Positions 26,342 to 34,226 of a stretch of DNA of 64,000 nt are shown piece by piece. The DNA is from Bacillus sp. E(2018) (GTDB lineage Bacteria > Bacillota > Bacilli > Bacillales > Fictibacillaceae): NCBI RefSeq assembly GCF_005503015.1, contig NZ_SCOL01000005.1, positions 62,001 through 126,000 of the forward strand, written 5' to 3'. The notes beneath the pieces are model-generated. The model saw only the letters and a program-made list of their open reading frames with translations. It searched no databases and was not told where the DNA came from. A program made the translations under genes and the position numbers. Within the stretch, counting starts at the first letter, position 1; every line of letters starts with the position of its first letter.

Positions 26342-26806
26342 ATGAACTCAATAGATTTACTGGTCTTAAATTTGAACGAAGTAAGAAGACGAAGCATTAA
26401 AGTCTGGACGTCAATTCCTCAAGATAAGCTTCTTTGGAAACCAGATGCGGAAGCGATAAGTTGTATAAAGATGATCCGACATGTGTTGGAAAGTGAGCAT
26501 TATTGTCACTTAGCTATTCAAAACAGAGGCAGTTTAGATAGCTTTGACTCTCCTTTTGAAAACAGACCCTACACCACTGTAATAGATAAATTAGCATTTG
26601 CGGAAACTTACAGAAACAAATTTTTACATACTATCCAGACCTTTTCTTAGATAAAGATTGATCGTTCAGAATCAGGCTATGTACGAGATTAAGGGGATAT
26701 GTTACTCAGGGTCGCTTATAATGAATCTGTTCATACGGGTCAGTTGCTGGAGTTGCTGGATTATTTAAGATCAGCAGATGTTCCACGAGTACCTATATGG
26801 GATTAA
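26342..26806 (+). pseudogene. DinB-family protein, broken gene
   Basis: The first part, from ATG 26342, encodes a DinB-like start (LNEVRRRSIKVWTSIPQDKL, then MIRHVLESEHYCH with a metal-ligand-type His) and stops at TAG 26650. The rest of the domain is found in another frame, GYVRD-stop-GDMLLRVAYNESVHTGQLL, ending at TAA 26806 with an in-frame stop. At least one frameshift and one or two stops separate the parts. DinB/YfiT proteins are metal-dependent four-helix-bundle enzymes, many of them thiol transferases. The gene is no longer functional. Confidence 0.75.
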
Positions 26807-26885
26807 AGGTAGCTTTGTAAGCGGATTCAAACAAGTGTTTAAATGATTTACTTAGATCGAATTATAAAAAAATTCAATTAGTTAT

Positions 26886-27050
26886 TTAAGTAGTATAATT
26901 CTTTGATTGATATAGTGAGATCAGTCGATCTAATTCTTGACTCTTAGAGACTAGTTCATGATTGGATAAACACTTTAGGTCATAAGGAAGGTTTAATAGG
27001 TCTTCCCTGATTTTCGTGATCTCTTGCAGCAATTGTTCGCACGTATACAT
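26886..27050 (-). CDS. Spo0E-family aspartyl-phosphate phosphatase (small)
   Basis: A 54-residue protein read on the minus strand, MYTCEQLLQEITKIREDLL at the N-terminus and then SKSQELDRLISLY. The motif S-Q-E-L-D-x-L-I-x-x-Y is the Spo0E signature. Spo0E-type proteins remove the phosphate from Spo0A~P and so delay sporulation. AAAGGAAC lies about 10 bases before the ATG. Size (50-60 residues) is right for YisI/YnzD-like members. It marks the organism as a spore former and shows that at least one intact small gene lies in this otherwise decaying stretch. Confidence 0.8.
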   Translation of the reverse strand: MYTCEQLLQEITKIREDLLNLPYDLKCLSNHELVSKSQELDRLISLYQSKNYTT

Positions 27051-27118
27051 CTAATCATCTGTTCCTTTACTTAAAAACTTAAGTGTTGATTATAAACGAA
27101 AATAAAGAATGGTGGAAT

Positions 27119-27250
27119 ATGATGTTGAAAAGTCTATCTATTCAAATTTTTAACGAGGTGGTATGTATGAGATTGCTTCATCTTCTAGAAGATATTTTAA
27201 AAGAGGATATCTATAAACGAGGAGATGAAGAGCAAGTGAAGAATGTTTAA
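27119..27250 (+). CDS. possible small protein, 43 codons (or 27 from ATG 27167)
   Basis: An ORF with ATG at 27119 after GGTGG, and an internal ATG at 27167 after GAGGTGG that is better spaced. The shorter form reads MRLLHLLEDILKEDIYKRGD. It resembles no family I can name with confidence. The good second ribosome site is the only support. Confidence 0.25.
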   Translation: MMLKSLSIQIFNEVVCMRLLHLLEDILKEDIYKRGDEEQVKNV

Positions 27251-27559
27251 CTTCTCTTGAGTAAAACCATCGGATACGTTTACATATCATGTTTTATACC
27301 AGAAAGTCTGCACAAGGGAGAGTTGACACCGTCGTGGTAAACATTTCATGAATTCCTAAGAGCGTACTTTAATGTATAGAGTACTAAGTTCGTAGATAAT
27401 ATGTAATTATGGATATCATTGGTTATTTAAAATATAGTGAAATGGAACTAGGAATAGAAGAATTAAAAATGTTAATAAAGAGGGGGGAGTCATATATTGT
27501 CGAATACTTAATTCATCTTCAAAAAAGTATGCAAGCGACATTAAGGAGTATGAGGGATT
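27251..27559. other. 309-base stretch without a convincing gene
   Basis: It holds a 62-codon ORF (27409-27597) that overlaps the next gene and has no ribosome site, so I do not call it. No clear repeats or hairpins. Confidence 0.4.
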
Positions 27560-27985
27560 ATGGAAATACGAAAAGCGATAGAAGAGGACTTTGCTGAACT
27601 CGCTACTTTAATGGGTGAACTAGGATATCCTACAACTGACGAACAGATGAAACAACGATTTAAAGAGATACATAATGATATAAACTACCACACCCTTGTC
27701 GTGGAAGAAGACGGTATTTTACTAGGTATGATCGGGATGTTTAAAGGTCTGGCTTATGAAAAAGACGAAAGGTATGTCAGGATTATTTCACTTGTTGTTA
27801 GAAAAGAGTTCCGTAACCAAAAGATAGGAAAACTGTTAGTCGAACATGCGGAACTGTGGGCAAAAGAGCAAGGTGTACTTAAACTTGCAGTGAACACTGG
27901 AAAACGTCGTGTGGATTCTCATCATTTTTATAAAGCAAGAGGCTTTGATGATACAGGAGCAGGTTTCTATAAAACCATTTGTTAA
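27560..27985 (+). CDS. GNAT-family N-acetyltransferase
   Basis: A 141-residue single-domain GNAT. The acetyl-CoA motif A is VVRKEFRNQKIGKLLV (R-x-x-x-I-G-K), followed by LKLAVNTGKRRVDSHHFYKARGF, the usual motif B. GAGGGATT precedes the ATG. Relatives include generic amino-group acetyltransferases; there is no specific sign of aminoglycoside resistance. It stands alone. Substrate unknown. Confidence 0.8.
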   Translation: MEIRKAIEEDFAELATLMGELGYPTTDEQMKQRFKEIHNDINYHTLVVEEDGILLGMIGMFKGLAYEKDERYVRIISLVVRKEFRNQKIGKLLVEHAELWAKEQGVLKLAVNTGKRRVDSHHFYKARGFDDTGAGFYKTIC

Positions 27986-28162
27986 GGGTTTATAATGCAT
28001 GCTTAGTAGAATTATAGAAATATGGAGGAAAAGTTTAAAAAGCCTAGCGATAACAAACTAGTACATGACAATAGAACCAGCTAGTGTTAAGAGAATAATG
28101 TGTATCAATGGGTGAATTTGTACAAAGAAAAAAAACAAACAACATACAGGGGAATGTGAAAA

Positions 28163-28684
28163 ATGGAAACAAATTATTTTATCGGTATTGTTCCACCTAA
28201 AGATTATTTGAAGAGGATTGAACAATTCCAAGGAAAATGGTTTGACCGATTGGGTGTCGAACCTCACATCACGATAAAAGCACAGGGTGGTTTAACATCA
28301 GATAAGAATTGGATAGAAAACGTTCAGAATGTATGTAAAGATTTTTCATCGTTTCAACTTACATTAAGTGAGCCCCAGTATCTTGGTGAAAATATCTTGT
28401 ATTTGAGTGTTCAATCCAATGAGATCCATCACTTACATCAAACTTTAGTTGAAAGTATCGCACCTTCAGATGATTTGATCAAACAGTATTTTGAACTCGA
28501 TGATTTCGTTCCACATTTAACCTTAGGGCACTTGCCTTCTCACTCAGAATTAAAGCATATGGAAACCTGTGCAAAAACTGAATTGATTCCATATCCAACT
28601 TTTGATGTGACTTTTATTAGAATCTATCAAACAAATTATGAAAAACAAATTTACGAAAAATATCTAGATATTCATTTAGCATAG
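28163..28684 (+). CDS. 2H phosphoesterase (2'-5' RNA ligase-like, YjcG-type)
   Basis: A 173-residue protein with the two H-x-T/S-x motifs of the 2H superfamily: PHITIKAQGG at residue ~32 and PHLTLGHLP at residue ~114. These His/Thr pairs act on cyclic or 2'-5' phosphodiesters. The length is typical. AGGGGAATG precedes the ATG. Single gene followed by a strong terminator. Confidence 0.85.
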   Translation: METNYFIGIVPPKDYLKRIEQFQGKWFDRLGVEPHITIKAQGGLTSDKNWIENVQNVCKDFSSFQLTLSEPQYLGENILYLSVQSNEIHHLHQTLVESIAPSDDLIKQYFELDDFVPHLTLGHLPSHSELKHMETCAKTELIPYPTFDVTFIRIYQTNYEKQIYEKYLDIHLA

Positions 28685-28751
28685 TTGACCTCTGCAGACT
28701 GAAGAGGATGTTATAGAGGTATTTGAAGATTCGACTTAAACGGGAGAGGAC

Positions 28752-28784
28752 AGGAACATACTTGGTATCGTATGTTCCTTTTTT
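28752..28784. terminator. strong hairpin terminator
   Basis: Perfect stem AGGAACATAC / GTATGTTCCT with an 8-base loop and a T run to the right, ending the 2H phosphoesterase gene; it may also serve the converging remnant at 28787. Confidence 0.85.
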
Positions 28785-28786
28785 AG

Positions 28787-29080
28787 TTAGTTTAAATAGT
28801 CATGCCATACAGAAGCTAACAAACCTACACCTCTTTGTATGTCTTCCATGGAGGGAGCTCCGTATCCAATCATCACGTGGTTCGTAGGTTTATTCATTTG
28901 ATACATAGTAGATACTGCGTCAATCTCAACGCCATTTTTCCTCGCTAACTCTATCGCTTTTGTTTCGTTTGTCCCCTCTCTTAGTTCCAAGATGATATGA
29001 AATCCCGCTGAATCTCTTTTATGTTGTATTCTTCACCCAGTTGGTTTTGTATGTTTAATAAGCACTGTATAAAGTAAGGA
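28787..29080 (-). pseudogene. remnant of a MocR/PdxR-type (GntR-aminotransferase) regulator, 3' end
   Basis: The last 67 residues in frame (LREGTNETKAIELARKNGVE, later HVMIGYGAPSMEDIQRGVGLLA) match the C-terminal end of aminotransferase-like MocR regulators. Just upstream, the matching 'AGFHIILE' segment is in another frame (KRDSAGFHII), and the rest of the ~470-residue protein is missing. It is a truncated, frameshifted fragment. Confidence 0.7.
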
Positions 29081-29082
29081 AA

Positions 29083-29778
29083 TCATTCTAAGAACACTTT
29101 AATACGTTCATCAATGATATTTGTATCATCGGGATGAAAATAGTAATGTACGCTATCATAGTGAATAGAGATCTTATATGCGATTGGGTCCCCTGTATGA
29201 AACGTCATCTCATACATGATCGGGTCACCATCTTTCATATCAGGTTCATAGTTTGAGTTCGTTTTGCTGCTTGTTAACAAGGATATGATGTTCTCGATTT
29301 CTTCTTTTCCAGAAAAGGTGTGTTTTAGCGTTCGGTCTACATAGTTTTGTGGATCTATTGCATACGTTTCAATTTTTTTCACTTTTTCTAGCGGAATGTG
29401 CTTGAACCAAAAACGATCTTGCTTACTGTTGTACTCGACATAGAGCTGATAACCATTAATCTGAAATTCATCCTCTACGGCAATAAAACCAGTCGTGTTT
29501 TTTACTTTATATAAAGCCGTACCTTTTGGTAAAAACGCCGCGTCTCCGTCTTTTGTTTTGTACCCTGTATCTGTTATGTTTTCAGAGACTTTAAAGTTTG
29601 TTACCCCGATCTTATCTTCGATCAAAGAAGGATCTGAAATAAAGCCGTTATACACAGCATGATATTCTTTATCTTGCCACTTGATAAAATCGACCCAATC
29701 AATTTCAGTATGCGTGCCATGTTGGTTACAGCCAATTAATAACATGACCATGAATAGTAAACCAATTAATCTTTTCAG
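29083..29778 (-). CDS. predicted lipoprotein, possible CTG start
   Basis: The protein has a lipobox: ...LIGLLFMVMLLIGCNQHG, Cys being the lipidated residue. With the internal ATG at 29751 the signal would be only 7 residues before Cys, too short. Extending to a CTG at 29778 gives LKRLIGLLF, a normal positively charged signal start, and AAGGGGA lies about 8 bases before it. I therefore suggest CTG initiation or an ATG-to-CTG mutation. The rest (~215 residues, acidic and beta-rich, with FHPDDTNIIDERIKVFLE at the end) is not recognised. Surface-anchored protein of unknown role. Confidence 0.6.
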   Translation of the reverse strand: MKRLIGLLFMVMLLIGCNQHGTHTEIDWVDFIKWQDKEYHAVYNGFISDPSLIEDKIGVTNFKVSENITDTGYKTKDGDAAFLPKGTALYKVKNTTGFIAVEDEFQINGYQLYVEYNSKQDRFWFKHIPLEKVKKIETYAIDPQNYVDRTLKHTFSGKEEIENIISLLTSSKTNSNYEPDMKDGDPIMYEMTFHTGDPIAYKISIHYDSVHYYFHPDDTNIIDERIKVFLE

Positions 29779-30105
29779 TTCGATCGTCCCCTTAATCTAT
29801 AACTCTTTTGATTTGTATAAAAAGTATCTGCCATACAAGAAATCTTAAAAATCATCTCCAAACAGTATAAAACTATTTAGTCTTTGAATTGAAAAGCAAT
29901 AGCAGTATCTTTCTACTTATCGTAGCATTCTTCAAGAAGGAGAAACACTATTTTTGTGGAAATAAATAACAATTAATATATTTGTATGAAGAACTTTTCT
30001 TTATGCTATTAGTGAAGCCGAAGATCGTATCAATACTGGGACAAAGTACTAAATAGATAAAAGTCTTTTCGAACTTAAGCATAAGATTATTTTGGAGAGT
30101 GATTC
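29779..30105. other. 327-base intergenic region between divergent genes
   Basis: AT-rich. It must hold the promoters of both the lipoprotein gene (minus) and the membrane protein gene (plus), but I see no -35/-10 pair good enough to place. No repeats seen. Confidence 0.4.
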
Positions 30106-30447
30106 ATGAAAAACAAGGTTCTACCTACCTTTATCGCTACTTGTGTGTTGATCCTTTTTCTGTCGATAAATACGATAGGTCTGTTTAAATCTTTGTTCTT
30201 TGTAGGGCTATATTACTTTATGTATTATGAAACGTTGATTGGAGAGAAATCGAGTTATACCATCTGGTTGTCTGCGTTATTAAAGGGTATTGTTGTGATG
30301 GTGATCGGCTATATGACGTTAGGAAAGAGTTGGGGTTTTGGGTTATTCATCTTTTATCCCATCATCTTTATCTTTTTGTTAGGATTGCCTTTACTTGTCC
30401 TTTATCAACCAAAAGAAGATCACAATGAGTTTAACAATCATTCGTAA
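30106..30447 (+). CDS. small integral membrane protein
   Basis: A 113-residue protein with four hydrophobic segments (VLPTFIATCVLILFLSI, KSLFFVGLYYFMYY, LLKGIVVMVIGYMTL and FGLFIFYPIIFIFLLGLPLLVL) and a short charged tail. GGAGAG lies before the ATG. Family not recognised; single gene with no informative neighbour. Confidence 0.5.
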   Translation: MKNKVLPTFIATCVLILFLSINTIGLFKSLFFVGLYYFMYYETLIGEKSSYTIWLSALLKGIVVMVIGYMTLGKSWGFGLFIFYPIIFIFLLGLPLLVLYQPKEDHNEFNNHS

Positions 30448-30974
30448 GTTATCTTAAGCATGTAGGAATAAAGAATAGAGAAGGAAAGATCCTTTTAGTC
30501 CGGCAACAAGAACCACAAAACAAGTGGTTCTTGTCGCTTCGACACTAAACGGACCGATAACGACAGCTTGTAGAACAAGCTGTATGTTCCTGTTCCGTTT
30601 GCCTTCGGCCGTATCGAACGAGCCGGAGAAAGTAGAGTGACTTGAGGGAGAACCCTTAAAATAAGAGCATAAATGGTAGGCAGCCGCTTCGGCTGCCTTT
30701 TTTCTTGCCCTTTGTCTTCCGAATCGTAAAATAAGCCGTTCCACTATCCTTCTCTTTGGTAGGGCACCCGAACCTCCCCAACGAGAAGTGAAGTGATCAC
30801 GTCAAACGGTTCAAGGGGCAAAAAACTTTTAAGCTGCGCTTACCTAAAACTTTTTGTGCTAGAACCCTTGACCGTCCGTCATTGCTTCTTTTTCTCATCT
30901 CTCGAACAAAGGGGCAAAATCATTCCCTTTAGGGGAACAGATTCGCTTCAGAAGACTAAAGGAGGAGAAAGACG
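30448..30974. other. 527-base structured noncoding region upstream of ardC-like gene
   Basis: No good ORF. Several inverted repeats are visible: GAACCAC/GTGGTTC, ACAGCTTGT/ACAAGCTGT, the terminator hairpin at 30678, and a longer-range pair GGTTCAAGGG near 30807 with CCCTTGACC near 30868. The region is more GC-rich than its flanks. It could be a structured leader, an ncRNA or a remnant of a plasmid replication/transfer region, which would fit the antirestriction gene that follows. Confidence 0.5.
30678..30704 (+). terminator. GC-rich rho-independent terminator in the noncoding region
   Basis: Stem AGGCAGCCG / CGGCTGCCT with a CTT loop and six T. No protein gene ends just before it, so it would end a noncoding transcript or the membrane protein mRNA. 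Confidence 0.85.
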
Positions 30975-31814
30975 ATGAAGAAAAGTGTGTACGAGATGGT
31001 GACAGAAAGAATCATGGAAGAGCTTGAGAACGGGGTAGTTCCATGGAGACGGCCGTGGGTAAGCGGGGGCGCAGTGAACTGGAAGACACAGAAGCCTTAT
31101 CGCGGGATCAACACGTTTTTACTTCCGGCTGGAGAGTACGCGACGTTTAAACAGGTTACAGAAGCGGGAGGGAAGGTGAAGAAAGGGGCTAAATCTCATA
31201 TGGTGGTGTTCTGGACGTGGCTAGAGAAGGAAGCGGATGACGAAAAAGAAGATAAAATTCCGTACCTACGTTATTACAGAGTGTTCCACGTTGGTTCTCA
31301 AGTGGAGGGACTGGAGAGCAAAAGAAGAGATGAGACGTTTGATCATGATTCTATCCAAGAGGCAGAGAAAATCGTTAAAGGATATAGGGATGCGCCAGAC
31401 TATAGTTCTTATCGAGGGCGTGCGGTCTATATGCCACTCATTGATAGAATCAACTGTCCGCCGTTACAAGATTTTACGATAAGAGAAGAGTATTACAGCA
31501 CCTTGTTTCATGAAATGGTCCACTCTACGGGGCATGAATGTCGGTTGAAACGAGAAGCCATCGTCTCTAAACACTTCGCGTTCGGTGATGAAAGTTATTC
31601 CAAAGAAGAGCTTGTGGCGGAGATGGGAGCCGCAATGTTATGCGGGGTAGCGGGTATCGATAACACAATCCAAAACTCCGCGAGTTATATCGAGAGCTGG
31701 TTACGTGTGTTAAAAGAAGACAGCCGATTAGTCGTTCAAGCTGCGGGACAAGCACAAAAAGCGGCGGATTATATTCTCGGAACAGCGGTAGAGAAAGTGG
31801 GGATCGCTCCTTAA
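30975..31814 (+). CDS. ArdC-like antirestriction protein (ssDNA-binding plus zincin)
   Basis: A 279-residue protein. The N-terminal half is the ArdC/DUF1738 ssDNA-binding domain (MVTERIMEELENGVVPWRRP, NWKTQKPYRGINTFLL, YYRVFHVGSQVEGL). The C-terminal half is the linked metallopeptidase domain, with HEMVHSTGH as zinc site and EELVAEMGAAML after it. ArdC proteins from plasmids and conjugative elements protect incoming DNA from restriction. GGAGGAG precedes the ATG. No other transfer gene lies nearby, so this is either an isolated mobile-element relic or a domesticated copy. The terminator overlaps its stop codon. Confidence 0.88.
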   Translation: MKKSVYEMVTERIMEELENGVVPWRRPWVSGGAVNWKTQKPYRGINTFLLPAGEYATFKQVTEAGGKVKKGAKSHMVVFWTWLEKEADDEKEDKIPYLRYYRVFHVGSQVEGLESKRRDETFDHDSIQEAEKIVKGYRDAPDYSSYRGRAVYMPLIDRINCPPLQDFTIREEYYSTLFHEMVHSTGHECRLKREAIVSKHFAFGDESYSKEELVAEMGAAMLCGVAGIDNTIQNSASYIESWLRVLKEDSRLVVQAAGQAQKAADYILGTAVEKVGIAP

Positions 31815-31832
31815 CCAGGAGCTTTTTTTTTT
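31806..31832 (+). terminator. terminator overlapping the ardC-like stop codon
   Basis: Stem GCTCCT / AGGAGC with a TAACC loop (containing the stop) followed by ten T. Confidence 0.85.
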
Positions 31833-31924
31833 ACGCATGGAGAAAAAACGGTGTTTTTTTTTTATTATAAGCAGACATCGAGCCTGCTAAAAGTAATCTT
31901 GGAGGTGATGAGTGGTGGGACTAA

Positions 31925-32710
31925 TTAAATAATCCATTCGTTCAATACCATACCCATGTTTATGACAAAATGAAAGACGATCGCGGGATAAATGCTATTT
32001 GTTTTTAAGACAACAAACGCATAAAACAGTCCTCCTAGTGAAAAGAGTAGACTCATAACAAAAGGAATCCCTATTGATAGATGTAACAGACCGAATCCGA
32101 TGCTCGTGGTAACTACAGCGTATGGTGTTGAGATGTTTTCTTTTAAAGATGATAACAGGACTCCTCTCCACAGCAATTCTTCTAAGAGAGCGTTAATCAA
32201 CGAGAAGAGTAGCGCAAACATTAAAAAGGTGGTACTTAGCGCTATGTTTTCTTTAAAGAAGAGGGGGATAAAGATTGTCATTGAGCCGAGCAGTCCGAAC
32301 AGGAAGAAGGTACGTGTAGGTAATGTATGATGAGGAAATACGATTCGCTCCTTCCAGTTCGGCATCGACGTAAAGAAATTTATCTTTTGTTTGGATAGCT
32401 TTAAAGAGATGCACACACCGATGATCATACATAGAAGTAAACATCTGTTTAACAGAACCTTTGTTTCTTTTGATAGTTCTGATGCTGATGAGATAAAATA
32501 GTCACTTACTTGAACATACAAAACCAACCCTATTGAAAAGTAGATGAACAGAGATAGAGTGGATCGATATTTGGTGTTTGTTTGGTGGATCAGGAACAAC
32601 GTTAACACTGAAAGTACGCCCCAACAGTACCATCTGTATGAGAAGAAGATGATACTCAGGAAAAACAAACTTGTGATAATGATAAGTAGGTAGTGTCTAA
32701 GAAGTTGAAT
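31925..32710 (-). CDS. CPBP-family intramembrane protease, possible ATT start
   Basis: A membrane protein with about eight hydrophobic segments and CPBP motifs EELLWRGVLL, FGLLHLS and HFVINMGMV. No ATG, GTG or TTG lies at a sensible distance from a ribosome site: the first TTG is at 32668 with nothing before it. However, the frame stays open upstream, and AAAGGAGA (32718-32725) sits 7 bases before an in-frame ATT at 32710, giving IQLLRHYLLIIIT as the start of the first helix (261 residues). ATT initiation is known for infC. It stands directly behind the KAS II gene in the same direction. Substrate unknown. Confidence 0.65.
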   Translation of the reverse strand: MQLLRHYLLIIITSLFFLSIIFFSYRWYCWGVLSVLTLFLIHQTNTKYRSTLSLFIYFSIGLVLYVQVSDYFISSASELSKETKVLLNRCLLLCMIIGVCISLKLSKQKINFFTSMPNWKERIVFPHHTLPTRTFFLFGLLGSMTIFIPLFFKENIALSTTFLMFALLFSLINALLEELLWRGVLLSSLKENISTPYAVVTTSIGFGLLHLSIGIPFVMSLLFSLGGLFYAFVVLKTNSIYPAIVFHFVINMGMVLNEWII

Positions 32711-32737
32711 AACGGTTCTCTCCTTTAAATAAACAAT

Positions 32738-33979
32738 CTAGATACCCTCATACTTCTTAAAAAGAAGTGCGGTGTTGTGTCCACCAAAACCGAGTGCATT
32801 ACTGAGAGCGGCTTTGATTTTTGTTTTCCTCGCTTCGTTCGGTACATAGTCTAAGTCACATTCCTCATCAGGAGTATGAAGGTTCACGGTCGGTGGAATG
32901 ACTCCTTTCTTGATAGAAAGAAGCGTAAAGATCGCCTCAACAGCACCCGCGGCACCCATCATATGACCGGTCATCGATTTTGTAGAACTGATCGGCACGT
33001 CATAAGCTCTTTTACTTAAAAAGCTTTTGATGGCTTCTGTTTCAAACCGATCATTATACGTTGTGCTCGTTCCATGTGCGTTTATATACTGAATGTCATT
33101 AAGATCTAAGCGTGATTCTAACAGTGCACCGTTCATCGCTCGGACCGCTCCTTCTCCGCCTGGTGCGGGACTCGTGATGTGATAAGCGTCAGATACCGTT
33201 GAATACCCTACGATTTCACCATATATCTTGGCTTGTCTACTCAGTGCTGAATCGAGGGATTCTAAAACAATCGCACCTGCACCTTCTCCCATGACTAAGC
33301 CGTCTCTGTTCTTATCAAATGGTCGGCAAGCAGAATTCGGATCAGGGTTCGTGGATATCGCTCCCATTGCACAGAAAGCGCCGATCCCAAGGGGAGTGAG
33401 TGACGCTTCAGAGCCACCGGCCACCATCACATCGGCGTCTCCTCGCTGGATCGCTCTATAGGCATCTCCTATGGCGTTTGAACCGGAAGCACATGATAAG
33501 ACCACACATGTGTTCACCCCTTTAGCTCCTATTACGATCGCTACTTGGCTTGACGCCATATTTGATATGACGGTAGTCGTAGAAAAAGGATAAAGATTCT
33601 GATACCCACCACTCTGAAGATCGTTATAGGTATTCTCAAAACTCTCGATCCCGCCAATCGCGGTACCAAATGATACCCCGATGCGTTCTGGATGAACGGT
33701 CTCACCCAGTACCACATCTGCATCTTGTATCGCCATGATGGATGAAGCGACTGCATATTCAGTGAAGCGGTCCATACGATGCCTTTCGTTCACCTGAATA
33801 TAGTCTGATAGACTAAAATTCTTCACTTCAGCCGCGGTTTTTGCAGAAAAATGTGTTGCATCAAACCGAGTGAGTTTTCCAATTCCCGACTTCCCTTGAA
33901 TCAATCTATCCCACGTTTCCTCCACTGAATTACCAAGCGGAGTAACAGCTCCCATACCTGTGACTACTACACGATTCAC
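32738..33979 (-). CDS. beta-ketoacyl-ACP synthase II (second FabF-like KAS)
   Basis: A 413-residue KAS II with a complete site: Cys in VLSCASGSNAIG, His in INAHGTSTTYND, Lys/His in TKSMTGHMMGAAG, and LGFGGHNT at the end. The GTG at 33979 (product MNRVVVTGMGAV) fits FabF N-termini better than the GTG at 33991. It is a different, more canonical paralogue than the pathway KAS at 14079. It is not next to other fatty acid genes, so it may be an extra FabF for altered membrane lipids or a detached pathway enzyme. An inverted repeat lies just upstream. Confidence 0.88.
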   Translation of the reverse strand: MNRVVVTGMGAVTPLGNSVEETWDRLIQGKSGIGKLTRFDATHFSAKTAAEVKNFSLSDYIQVNERHRMDRFTEYAVASSIMAIQDADVVLGETVHPERIGVSFGTAIGGIESFENTYNDLQSGGYQNLYPFSTTTVISNMASSQVAIVIGAKGVNTCVVLSCASGSNAIGDAYRAIQRGDADVMVAGGSEASLTPLGIGAFCAMGAISTNPDPNSACRPFDKNRDGLVMGEGAGAIVLESLDSALSRQAKIYGEIVGYSTVSDAYHITSPAPGGEGAVRAMNGALLESRLDLNDIQYINAHGTSTTYNDRFETEAIKSFLSKRAYDVPISSTKSMTGHMMGAAGAVEAIFTLLSIKKGVIPPTVNLHTPDEECDLDYVPNEARKTKIKAALSNALGFGGHNTALLFKKYEGI

Positions 33980-33996
33980 ACTACCACCCACTTAAA

Positions 33997-34065
33997 TTTT
34001 CCATTTATATGTATATTTCTACACGTTTCTACATCTACCCTCCCTTCAATTCAATAAATGGAAAA
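33997..34065. repeat. 12-bp perfect inverted repeat upstream of the FabF-like gene
   Basis: Arms TTTTCCATTTAT (33997-34008) and ATAAATGGAAAA (34054-34065), separated by 45 bases. It lies in the 5' region of the KAS II gene and could be a long mRNA hairpin or two half-operators. It does not look like the FapR operator. Confidence 0.5.
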
Positions 34066-34226
34066 ATAATTGTAAAATGGATTTTTATGTTAATATTTAT
34101 ACGAGGCTTTTCATTATCTTATAGGAGAAATCAAACAAGGCGTTTAAAGGTTTATAACTAATCACCTTAAGTTTTTATTAAGAGGTTCATTATAATAATG
34201 TAATTATCAGATAAGTTGGTGCTTAA

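Noticed and set aside
27409..27597. 62-codon ORF overlapping the start of the GNAT gene
   Set aside because: No ribosome site, overlaps the well-supported GNAT start by 38 bases, no recognisable motif.
27560..27985. GNAT as an aminoglycoside resistance gene
   Set aside because: Only general GNAT motifs are seen; nothing points to aminoglycosides.
30454..30744. 96-codon minus-strand ORF across the hairpin region
   Set aside because: It runs through several hairpins including a terminator, has no ribosome site and has odd composition; a chance ORF.
32738..33979. Second KAS II as part of the polyketide-like operon
   Set aside because: It is 14 kb beyond the operon end on the other strand and has a canonical FabF sequence.
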